A stretch of 64,000 bases of DNA from Spartobacteria bacterium. Its GTDB lineage: Bacteria; Verrucomicrobiota; Verrucomicrobiia; Chthoniobacterales; UBA6821. Positions 53,135-61,286 of this stretch are shown piece after piece (the stretch's first letter is position 1; each line of letters opens with the position of its first letter). Location of the stretch: positions 52,002 to 116,001 of the forward strand of contig CANKWU010000003.1 in NCBI GenBank assembly GCA_947487385.1. Direction: 5' to 3'. The translations under genes and the position numbers were made by a program. The notes under the pieces are model-generated. The model was not told where the DNA came from and did not search any database. It saw nothing but the letters and a program-made list of their open reading frames with translations.

Positions 53135-55531
53135 ATGAAGATTTCCCTCTCCTGGCTCCGGGACTATCTCCGCACCGACAAGCCGGCTGCCGAGATCGCG
53201 CGTATTCTAACTGATGCGGGCCTCGAGGTCGGCGCGATTGAGGCGACTGGCGTCGCCATTCCAAAGGTAGTCGCCGCCCAGATCCTCGAGTCAGTCCAGC
53301 ACCCGAATGCCGACCGCCTGAGTGTCTGCAAGGTCAATGATGGCAGCGGCACGCCACGCCAGATCGTCTGCGGAGCCAAGAATTACAAGGTCGGTGACAA
53401 GGTGCCGCTCGCGCAACCCGGCGCCGTCATGCCCGGTGATTTCAAGATTAAGGTCGGCAAGCTGCGCGGCGTCGAGAGCGAGGGGATGATGTGCAGTTCC
53501 AAGGAGCTCGGCCTCGGGGAGGGCACGGATGGGCTTTTAATTTTACCGCCCGAGACCGCAATCGGCACGCCCCTGAGCGAACTCTTTCCAGCGGAGGAAG
53601 TCTTCGAGATCGAGATCACTCCGAACCGTCCCGACTGGCTCGGTCACCTCGGGGTGGCCCGCGAAGCGGCCGCTTTCGGCTGTGGTGAGCTTATCGCCGA
53701 GGAGCCGTCTCTTCCCTCCACTAACGAGGATAGTTCCGTCGCCGCGATAGCTGCACCCGTGGCGGCTTCGTTCTACAGCATCCGCCGCATCGACGGTGTG
53801 AAAGTCGGGCCAAGCCCCGAGTGGCTCCGCAAGCGTCTCGAGTCGGTCGGTCTCCGTTCTATTAACAACATCGTGGATGTCACCAATTTCGTGATGTTCG
53901 AGACGGCTCAGCCTCTTCACGCCTTTGATGCCGGTAAGATCGATGGGGCTCTGACCGTGCGCTTTGCGACCGAAGGGGAAGCCTTCACCGCCCTCGATGG
54001 AAAGGAACACAAGCTCACCGCGCATGATCTTGTGATCGCCGATGCCAAGGGCCCCCAAGCCATTGCCGGCATCACCGGAGGTGTTGCAAGCGGAGTATCG
54101 GAAGCGACCACGTCGATTCTGCTGGAGAGCGCCCTCTTCGAGCCGACAGTGATCCGTCGTTCCAGCCGCGCCCTTGGAATTTCAACTGACTCCAGCTACC
54201 GCTTCGAGCGGGGAATCGATGCCCAGGGTGTGCTGACGGCTTCGGCTCGTGCTGCAGCCCTGATTGTTGAGCTAGCTGGAGGAACTTCTTCTGCGGAACT
54301 CGTTGTTGCTGGATCGTTGCCACCCTCACATGTCGTTTCACTCCGTGGTGATCGTGCCCGCTCGATTCTTGGCATCGATTTGGATAATTCCGCGATTACT
54401 TCACTCCTCACCAAGCTGGGGCTCAAAAAGATCACTGGTGAAGCTGCTTTGGGATTCGAGATTCCCTCCTGGCGGAATGATCTGACCCGCGAGGTCGATC
54501 TGATCGAGGAGGTCGCTCGCCTCCATGGGATCAACACTATTTCCGCTAAGTGCATGGGCATTCCCGCTGCCTCCAGCGAGGCGGACAAGGCTTATGACTT
54601 CGCGCGCGGTCTGCGACGTCGACTCTCGGGCGGAGGGTTTCACGAAGCACGCAGTGGAACTCTCACCGGCAGCCGCGATCAGGCAGCCTTTGCCCCCAAG
54701 GGATCAGGGGGCGTCGTTTCTGTCCGCAACCCGATGGGTGAGGAGCACTCGACCCTCCGAGCCAGCCTGATACCCGGACTTCTGGAGGCCGTTTCGCGTA
54801 ATCTGCGTCATGGAACTGATTCGATACGGCTATTCGAAATCGGCAAAGTCTACCAGCAGGAGCAACCGGAGGAGTCGATGCGCCTCGGTCTTGTTATGAC
54901 GGGCCGCAGGGCGCCGGAGAATTGGCGTGGTAAGGAGGAAGGCAAGCGGTCCCTGGATCTCTATGACCTCAAGGGGTTCATCCAACTGCTCGGCAATCGT
55001 CTGGAGCCGATCACCTTCCGCGGCACGACGCATGCTTCCTTACCACTGGCTCTCGAAATCCTGATCGCAGGCAAATCTGTAGGCATTCTCGGTGTTCTTT
55101 CACCATCTGCCACGCGCGAGTTGATGGTCGGAGGCCATCAAGGACAGATCGTTGTGGCTGAGCTCGATCTCCATGCACTGCAGGCTGCGAACGGCATTGG
55201 GTTCTCGAAGGATCCGAAGAAGCATGGCTCCCTCCCCAAGTTCCCGACGGTCCGCCGCGACCTGGCCCTCCTGATGGAGGCGGCCACTCCCTATGCTGCG
55301 GTCGAGGAGGCCGTGTTGGGAGCCAAGGAGGAACTTTTTTCTTCAGTCATCCCCTTTGACGTCTTTAGCGATCCCGAGGGAGTCAAGGTGCCTCTTGGCA
55401 AAAAATCTCTGGCGATCGCCTTGACTTTCCTGCATCCCGAAAGAACCTTAACCACAGAAGAGGTGAACGAGGCGGTCACACGCATCGTCGCCAAGCTTCG
55501 GGAAGCGGCGGGAGCCGAGGTCCGAGGCTGA
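53135..55531 (+). CDS. pheT: Phenylalanyl-tRNA synthetase beta subunit
   Basis: 798 aa, full-length. N-terminal OB/EMAP-like domain (CKVNDGSGTPRQIVCGAKNY), B3/4 editing domain, RSSRALGISTDSSYRFERGID, B5 domain, then the inactive synthetase fold and a C-terminal anticodon-binding FDX-ACB domain (FPTVRRDLALLM). Starts 6 nt after pheS. Confidence 0.96.
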   Translation: MKISLSWLRDYLRTDKPAAEIARILTDAGLEVGAIEATGVAIPKVVAAQILESVQHPNADRLSVCKVNDGSGTPRQIVCGAKNYKVGDKVPLAQPGAVMPGDFKIKVGKLRGVESEGMMCSSKELGLGEGTDGLLILPPETAIGTPLSELFPAEEVFEIEITPNRPDWLGHLGVAREAAAFGCGELIAEEPSLPSTNEDSSVAAIAAPVAASFYSIRRIDGVKVGPSPEWLRKRLESVGLRSINNIVDVTNFVMFETAQPLHAFDAGKIDGALTVRFATEGEAFTALDGKEHKLTAHDLVIADAKGPQAIAGITGGVASGVSEATTSILLESALFEPTVIRRSSRALGISTDSSYRFERGIDAQGVLTASARAAALIVELAGGTSSAELVVAGSLPPSHVVSLRGDRARSILGIDLDNSAITSLLTKLGLKKITGEAALGFEIPSWRNDLTREVDLIEEVARLHGINTISAKCMGIPAASSEADKAYDFARGLRRRLSGGGFHEARSGTLTGSRDQAAFAPKGSGGVVSVRNPMGEEHSTLRASLIPGLLEAVSRNLRHGTDSIRLFEIGKVYQQEQPEESMRLGLVMTGRRAPENWRGKEEGKRSLDLYDLKGFIQLLGNRLEPITFRGTTHASLPLALEILIAGKSVGILGVLSPSATRELMVGGHQGQIVVAELDLHALQAANGIGFSKDPKKHGSLPKFPTVRRDLALLMEAATPYAAVEEAVLGAKEELFSSVIPFDVFSDPEGVKVPLGKKSLAIALTFLHPERTLTTEEVNEAVTRIVAKLREAAGAEVRG

Positions 55532-55538
55532 ATCTTTG

Positions 55539-55554
55539 AACCATAAAAATGGTT
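55539..55554 (+). terminator. Weak terminator after pheT
   Basis: AACCAT/ATGGTT 6-bp stem with AAAA loop, followed by TTCGTTCTCT, 7 nt beyond the pheT stop. Confidence 0.4.
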
Positions 55555-55973
55555 TTCGTTCTCTCCACATTTTGAATTTGCCCTGCGGTGTTCGGGATTC
55601 GGTCTGTATGCTCCCGATCCGATGTGATCAAACCGGAGGCTGAACGGGCGGAACAATGACAGGCCTTCACTGGAGGTCAGCGGTCCGCACGGAGGTCTCC
55701 ACCCTAACCTATATTGGGAACGGGATCGCGACCTAACGGCATCGCGGGGCAATCTTCTCCCACGAGCTGCTTTCTCCTTCAAGTAGAGGAGGAGAGCCTG
55801 CCACGGGTCCGATCCTTGAAATCGGTAACACCATCAGCCGTTAACGATTCCCTGGGGGTGCACGCCGATTCATGAACGACTGGAACGCCCAAGGACCCGC
55901 CGCTGGGCAGTTGGCGTGGGTCATCTCTCGGGGAAAATCAGCAAGGCCGCACCATTGCTCGCAATCGGAATGC

Positions 55974-55999
55974 ATTAGGTCTGACGATTAGGTCTGACA
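55974..55999. repeat. 13-bp tandem direct repeat upstream of the glycosidase gene
   Basis: ATTAGGTCTGACG and ATTAGGTCTGACA are adjacent, 64 bp before the ATG of the large secreted glycosidase. The spacing of about one helical turn plus suits a regulator binding side by side. Confidence 0.6.
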
Positions 56000-56062
56000 G
56001 TCACGGGAGCTGGAAATTTGCTTTCTACGTAACTCTTAATGCTGTAGAAAAATTTACCCCCC

Positions 56063-56291
56063 ATGAGCAGCTGCAAGTTCGTCTTTTTTTGTCTTTTCCT
56101 TCTGCTGATTGCTGGTGTGCGCTCTGCCTGGAGCGAGACGACACTCACCTTCGCGAACGGATCTTCCCTCACCTTTGATTCCGTTGAGAGAGATGGCGCG
56201 AAAGTGAAATGCAAAAGCGCGGTCGGCACGATGGAATACGATGCCGACACTCTGACTCCTGCCGAGAGGGCCAAGTATTTCCCGGAAACCC
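56063..56291 (+). repeat. Duplicated 5' module, copy 1
   Basis: The first ~230 bp of this gene match the first ~230 bp of the SGNH gene (59664-59892) at about nine bases in ten by eye, covering signal peptide and SHD1-like module. Similarity stops at the linker. Confidence 0.85.
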
Positions 56292-59200
56292 AGCTTATTA
56301 ACGGAGCTGCTTTGCAAGCCACCAAGGCAACGGCAAATCCTGAATCGACATCCGCTCCGACAGCCTCGGCTACCAATCCTCCTACAAATTCTTCGATGTT
56401 GGCGCAGGAGGGCGATGGTCTGGCTAATTACAATAAACACCCGCTTCTCCTAACAAAAAACGCTCATAGTTTGTCCATCTCCAGCGAGGATGGGGTATCT
56501 TTCACTCTCACTCCAACTGGTGAGGATCCTTACGTGTTTTTTGATGGTTTTGGCGATTTCTACCAAGAAAATAAACCATATGTCATTGCCTTTGAATATA
56601 TTGCCGAAAAAGCAGGATCCATAAAATCCTTTTGCCTGGGTAAAGGAAAACAGGACGCAATGCAATTTGACGCGGTTTTGCCGAAGGCTACTGAATGGAC
56701 CCCGTTTCTTTTAGATATCAGCCAGGAAGGCAAAGGTCTTGGCGTTTCCCTTGAATGGTTGAGGCTAAACCCGCCGTCATCCACCCTACGGATACGGAAC
56801 ATTCATCTTGTTGAGGCAGACTTAAAATTACAGCGCCGGGCAGTGCTTGGTGATATGGCCGAAAAACTCGATACCCTAGGGATCAGCACCAAGGGCATCA
56901 GCGGCGATCAATGCGGTACGGAAACGGTGCGTCACGGGGATCAGTCGAGCTGTACGATCGTGAAAAGCGTCTATGGACACCTTGACCTCGACGCACGCGC
57001 TAAGCAGGAATCAAAACAGGACTCTGCCCGTGCGCTCGTTCCACTAGGGCCAGCGCTAGCGGCAGGGGAAGGTGAACACCCAGATAACCACACGGTGGTC
57101 AGGATCCTAGACAAATACCAACTGCCGGAAGTCCAGTTCTTGGCTTACCCGCCAACCATAAAGGGAGGTGTTGGTATTGACTCCCTAGCTTTGAAGGATA
57201 ACGAATATGGTTTTGCCTGCCATCCCCTGATGGACAAGAACACGAGCACTATTAAGCTTTTCAACAGGTATGGAGGACTGGTCAGAGAGATTCGGGTGGA
57301 CGGAATTGTGCCACCATTCACCGTGGCGGTCGGGCCTTTTCTTCAGGCGAACCCTGGCCCGGAGATCGCGGTTGCCTCACGGCATGAGCCTAGCTCCGTC
57401 TGCCTTTTTTCTGTTGATGGAAAACTACTCTTAAAGACACCTGCTCCGGGGCAGAGAACGAGCACAAATTGCCATCTGGCCGTGATCAACAACGACCAAT
57501 TAGTCTATCAGGATATTCAGGGCAAAAAATTATTCCGCTTCACCGACTCGTCTATCTTCAGGCGTCTTCTTAACCAGTTGACTGGAGAATCAGCCTTCAC
57601 CCCTTTTCTTGATCTTGAAAAGATCCCCAATGATGCCCGGGTGTTTACGAGCGTTTATCCCGGGAAGCTGCTCAATGCCGGCAAAACCCAAGAAATCATT
57701 TCCACCTTGTATGGCATGAATAAGGATGGAAGCGGCTTTTCGCAGGATGCTGGCCTACGGGAAAACACATTTTATTATTCGGTTCTCAAGACGCACGGTG
57801 GCTCGACCGATCCATGGCCTGACATTCCCGATTCGAAGTACATCAGGAATGAAGACAGCCAACAGTATCACCAAGCACAGGACTGGGGTCCCCTTGTTCG
57901 AACAGGCAACATTAAGAACCGGTCAAGGGCTGATTGGCTGGCAGGCGTTGACTGGACCAATCGTAGCACCTATATCCGCGATAAAGGCATCCTCGCGAGA
58001 AATCGGTCAATTGAGCAGTATGATGAGGGCAGGCCCGCGGTTTGGAACGTCAATTTTTCGCACCGCTGGCATATTGGCCTACAGGGACGCTTGATCCGTC
58101 TGACCGATGAAAAAGGTCTTCCTGAATACCTCTGCCTCGACCGCAGGAACGGGACCCGCACAGACGGCTATTTTGATAAAGCCACATTTACCCTCGGATC
58201 GTATAATTTCGAACAACCGGAGCTTCAGGACTTTTACCACCTGATGCAGGGAGAGTTTCATAAGCGACTGGCCGTGCCGTATCGGAAGAATCCCGAGCAG
58301 TTGGTGGCCGTGAAGCCCAGCCATGAAAACGAAGTCAACTCAGGGCCCGGATCCTTCGGCGACTATAACCCCCACAATATTCTCGGGTTCTACCGCTATC
58401 TCCTGGCGCTCTATGGGGATCGCAACACGATCAATACGATGTTCGGGACATCTTATACCGATGAATTCTTTGATCCGCCTCGTAATTATTACCGTGGGTC
58501 GTGGGATGCCTACTCCGATGACAATCCTCTCTTTCGGGAGTGGGTGGAGTACAACAAGATCACGGTGTACCGGCGTGTGGGAGAATCACAGCTCGGCGTC
58601 CTGCTTGCCGGCATACCGCCGCAGCTCCTGCGCAGCCACCAGATCCCTGACAAATATATCGGCAAGACAGTTGCGGGCATCATGGCCAATAGCACGCGGA
58701 TCACACCGATCGACTGGTTTATGACCGCAGGAACTGGCGTCGGGCATACCCGCTACGGGGTATGGTATAAATCAAAGAGGAACGCACTACAGGGAGCCTG
58801 GTCCAGCGGATTTGACGATTCCTTCATTGGTGAGTACGCATCGAAAACAGGTGATGCGAATGCTGCCTGGGAACAGCTGAAATATGCGGTCACCCATGGA
58901 TTGAAAGGTGCTTATGTGATGGCGTGGCCTGACCCGCAACACCTCGGATACAACACGACGCAGATCAGTGCCCTGCAGCGCTTGCATCAAGAATGTGGCG
59001 ATACTCCGCTTTCGGGACTTGCCGGAGGAATCAGCGAAGTCCGAGGTTATGCCGGTAGCGCGGGATCATTCGATATCGCTGCCCTTGGCTGTACAGAGAA
59101 GAACACGGGTCTGCTTAAAAGCGTCAAGGAAGATGGTAGCTTCGAGGGGACGGTTTACGTGGTGCCTTTTCATTCGCATGTCGATGTGAATGCCCTAGTT

Positions 59201-59605
59201 GAAACAGCCGCACTCCCTGTTGATGACAAACCTAAGAAGCTCTGTGAGATTGATAATATTCGCCAGGGCTGTGTCGTTGAGATCAACTTCACAGTTCCTA
59301 AAGATCAGCCCGCCGAAGAACTTGAGATTTTGTTGAGCCATAATGGCGTGAAACTGCCTGATTTCAGCTCTTCGCTGAAGCATCTGGAAGCTGGGAAAAA
59401 CGTACGGATCATCTACAAGTTCCCAATCATCATGAACAAGGTTGATTTCGAAATTGTTTCCCGGAAAACGCCCATAAACCTTGAAAATGTGCATATCTAT
59501 CGCCACCAGGATTTGGTTGTGAATCTCACTCGCGACATATGGGACGGCGAACGGCATAAAGGAGGTGTGACCTTTGATGTTTTCAAGGAAGCAGGCGGGA
59601 CATAA
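56063..59605 (+). CDS. Large secreted GH42-like (clan GH-A) glycosidase with an N-terminal SHD1-like module
   Basis: 1180 aa. Signal peptide to about residue 24, then a ~50-residue module (TLTFANGSSLTFDSVERDGA, then ADTLTPAERAKYFP) resembling the SHD1/SH3-like domains common in verrucomicrobial secreted proteins, a Thr/Ala/Pro linker (85-112), a beta-sandwich-like region (~115-265), then the catalytic part. HENEVN (754-759) followed by YRYLLALYGDRNTINTMFGT matches the acid/base block of GH42 enzymes, with E757 as candidate acid/base; E924 in IGEYAS may be the nucleophile. Substrate unknown; a galactoside-like polysaccharide linkage is inferred. Confidence 0.65.
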   Translation: MSSCKFVFFCLFLLLIAGVRSAWSETTLTFANGSSLTFDSVERDGAKVKCKSAVGTMEYDADTLTPAERAKYFPETQLINGAALQATKATANPESTSAPTASATNPPTNSSMLAQEGDGLANYNKHPLLLTKNAHSLSISSEDGVSFTLTPTGEDPYVFFDGFGDFYQENKPYVIAFEYIAEKAGSIKSFCLGKGKQDAMQFDAVLPKATEWTPFLLDISQEGKGLGVSLEWLRLNPPSSTLRIRNIHLVEADLKLQRRAVLGDMAEKLDTLGISTKGISGDQCGTETVRHGDQSSCTIVKSVYGHLDLDARAKQESKQDSARALVPLGPALAAGEGEHPDNHTVVRILDKYQLPEVQFLAYPPTIKGGVGIDSLALKDNEYGFACHPLMDKNTSTIKLFNRYGGLVREIRVDGIVPPFTVAVGPFLQANPGPEIAVASRHEPSSVCLFSVDGKLLLKTPAPGQRTSTNCHLAVINNDQLVYQDIQGKKLFRFTDSSIFRRLLNQLTGESAFTPFLDLEKIPNDARVFTSVYPGKLLNAGKTQEIISTLYGMNKDGSGFSQDAGLRENTFYYSVLKTHGGSTDPWPDIPDSKYIRNEDSQQYHQAQDWGPLVRTGNIKNRSRADWLAGVDWTNRSTYIRDKGILARNRSIEQYDEGRPAVWNVNFSHRWHIGLQGRLIRLTDEKGLPEYLCLDRRNGTRTDGYFDKATFTLGSYNFEQPELQDFYHLMQGEFHKRLAVPYRKNPEQLVAVKPSHENEVNSGPGSFGDYNPHNILGFYRYLLALYGDRNTINTMFGTSYTDEFFDPPRNYYRGSWDAYSDDNPLFREWVEYNKITVYRRVGESQLGVLLAGIPPQLLRSHQIPDKYIGKTVAGIMANSTRITPIDWFMTAGTGVGHTRYGVWYKSKRNALQGAWSSGFDDSFIGEYASKTGDANAAWEQLKYAVTHGLKGAYVMAWPDPQHLGYNTTQISALQRLHQECGDTPLSGLAGGISEVRGYAGSAGSFDIAALGCTEKNTGLLKSVKEDGSFEGTVYVVPFHSHVDVNALVETAALPVDDKPKKLCEIDNIRQGCVVEINFTVPKDQPAEELEILLSHNGVKLPDFSSSLKHLEAGKNVRIIYKFPIIMNKVDFEIVSRKTPINLENVHIYRHQDLVVNLTRDIWDGERHKGGVTFDVFKEAGGT

Positions 59606-59663
59606 TTAAGAAATAAAATCTCTTATGAAACTAACCCTTATCTCCTGCAAAACATTTGTCCCC

Positions 59664-59892
59664 ATGAGTAGTTACAAGTTGGTTGGTTGTTGTCTTTTCC
59701 TTCTGCTGATTGCTGGCTCGCGCTCTGCTTGGAGCGTGACGACGCTCACCTTCGCGAACGGTTCTTCCCTCACCTTTGATTCCGTTGAGAGGGATGGCGC
59801 GAAAGTGAAATGCAAAAGCGCGGTCGGCACTATGGAGTACAATGCCGACACGCTGACTCCTGCCGAGAGGGCCAAGTATTTTCCGGAAATCC
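59664..59892 (+). repeat. Duplicated 5' module, copy 2
   Basis: Counterpart of 56063-56291; the preceding ~15 bp (aaaa.attt..cccc) are also similar, so the copied segment included the translation start. Confidence 0.85.
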
Positions 59893-61151
59893 AGCCTACC
59901 CCCGGGACTGCTACGCTACCCACTACAACGGTTACCAACGCGACGGCCTCTGTTTCCATAAATACCGCTGTCGTGACGCCTGCTCCGATGAACTCGCCGA
60001 CCGCTAACCCTTCAGCGAGTGCTGTGGCCTCGGGCACCCTGCTCCCGGCACAAACCAAACAGACGCCATCAAGCATCACGAACAATGCAGACAAAAATAC
60101 CAATGCCATTGCCCGTTGGCTGGCTCCCTTTTGGAAAGGGGATACAATGCACGAGGAGTCGTTGTTTTTATGGGGAAACCCAGAAGAGGAGGCCTCGGCG
60201 CCGCTCCTGTTTGACGCCGTGGAAATTCTCTCCGTCCAGGATTCTTCGCTGACCACGCAGTACCAACAGGGAACGGATTGGCGTTATGAGGGGGGAAAGT
60301 TGGTGCGCCCCAACGGTTCGCGTATGCCCTGGACCTCAACGACAGAGATGTATCCTGAAAATGCGGGTCCGAAGGGAACAACCATGGCAAAAAAAGGTGG
60401 GGGCTTCTTCCTTTTCAACGGCGGGACCTTGATCCATAAAAAGCAGGTAGTCGTTACCTACCGACATGCACCGGGAGTCTGGTCTGGCCCTGTCCCTGCT
60501 TATGATCCTTTGTCGCTGGCAAAGACTTTTAAAAAGCTCCAGGCTCGCTCCCCGCTGAAGATTGTCGCCTACGGGGACAGTATTACCGTCGGAGCCCAAG
60601 CCTCCGGCTTCATGAAGTGTGAACCTTATATGCCGACCTGGACGGAGTTGTTTCGCCAATCCTTGGAGAACGCCTACGGGACGCAGGTGGAGATGGTGAA
60701 CAAAGCCGTGGGTGGCAAGGGGTGTGTATGGGGCGTGGAAAATGCGGCTACGGCTTTCAAGGACCAGCACTCGGACTTGGTCCTCATCGGCTTCGGAATG
60801 AATGATCTTGCGATGCCAGCTGATCAATTCGACGTGAACATCCGCAAGATCATGGAGGCCGCCCGAGTTGAAAATCCTGATGTGGAATTCATCCTGATCC
60901 AATCCATGGAGAGAAATCCCCAATCTCTGGGGGGCGTTGGCAACATTGCCGCTTTCGGCGAAAAACTGAAGGCCCTCAGGAGTCCCGGAGTCGCCTTTGT
61001 GGACATCATGTCGCTGCATGCGGAATTGCTCCGGAAGAAGCGATACGAGGACATGACGGGAAACATGATCAACCATCCCAACGACTTTCTGGTGCGTGTT
61101 TACGCTCAGGCTGTTAACGCGACGCTGGTTAATCCCGAGGCCAAGCCATAA
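59664..61151 (+). CDS. Secreted SGNH/GDSL-family esterase with an N-terminal SHD1-like module
   Basis: 495 aa from ATG 59664, the start equivalent to that of the glycosidase. Signal peptide and SHD1-like module as in its neighbour, a Thr/Pro/Ala linker (~75-150), a beta-rich middle and the SGNH hydrolase domain: block I YGDSITVGAQ (Ser306), block II GGKG, block III GFGMND and block V NHPND with His471, where the usual catalytic Asp is Asn470. Related enzymes remove acetyl groups from xylan, pectin or sialic acid. Probably works with the glycosidase on the same polysaccharide. Confidence 0.82.
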   Translation: MSSYKLVGCCLFLLLIAGSRSAWSVTTLTFANGSSLTFDSVERDGAKVKCKSAVGTMEYNADTLTPAERAKYFPEIQPTPGTATLPTTTVTNATASVSINTAVVTPAPMNSPTANPSASAVASGTLLPAQTKQTPSSITNNADKNTNAIARWLAPFWKGDTMHEESLFLWGNPEEEASAPLLFDAVEILSVQDSSLTTQYQQGTDWRYEGGKLVRPNGSRMPWTSTTEMYPENAGPKGTTMAKKGGGFFLFNGGTLIHKKQVVVTYRHAPGVWSGPVPAYDPLSLAKTFKKLQARSPLKIVAYGDSITVGAQASGFMKCEPYMPTWTELFRQSLENAYGTQVEMVNKAVGGKGCVWGVENAATAFKDQHSDLVLIGFGMNDLAMPADQFDVNIRKIMEAARVENPDVEFILIQSMERNPQSLGGVGNIAAFGEKLKALRSPGVAFVDIMSLHAELLRKKRYEDMTGNMINHPNDFLVRVYAQAVNATLVNPEAKP

Positions 61152-61286
61152 ACCGCGCTCATTATGAGTAAGCGCGGACGCCTGATCGAATTTTTCTTTT
61201 ACAGCACCGCTCTCGGTAAATAGATACTAAGGACTCCATTGATGCACCTGAGGTGCATCTTTTTTAAATTAACTATTCCCCTCAAC

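Larger units (their letters stand above)
55532..56062. other. 531-bp noncoding gap after pheT
   Basis: No convincing ORF. GC-rich in its middle with several potential stems, for example CGGGTCC (55804-55810) with GGACCCG (55893-55899). It could hide a structured RNA but I could not match one. It also contains a weak terminator and a 13-bp tandem repeat, listed separately. Confidence 0.4.

Noticed and set aside
55291..55782. 163-codon minus-strand frame across the pheT end
   Set aside because: Half lies antisense to pheT and the rest shows no protein-like pattern.
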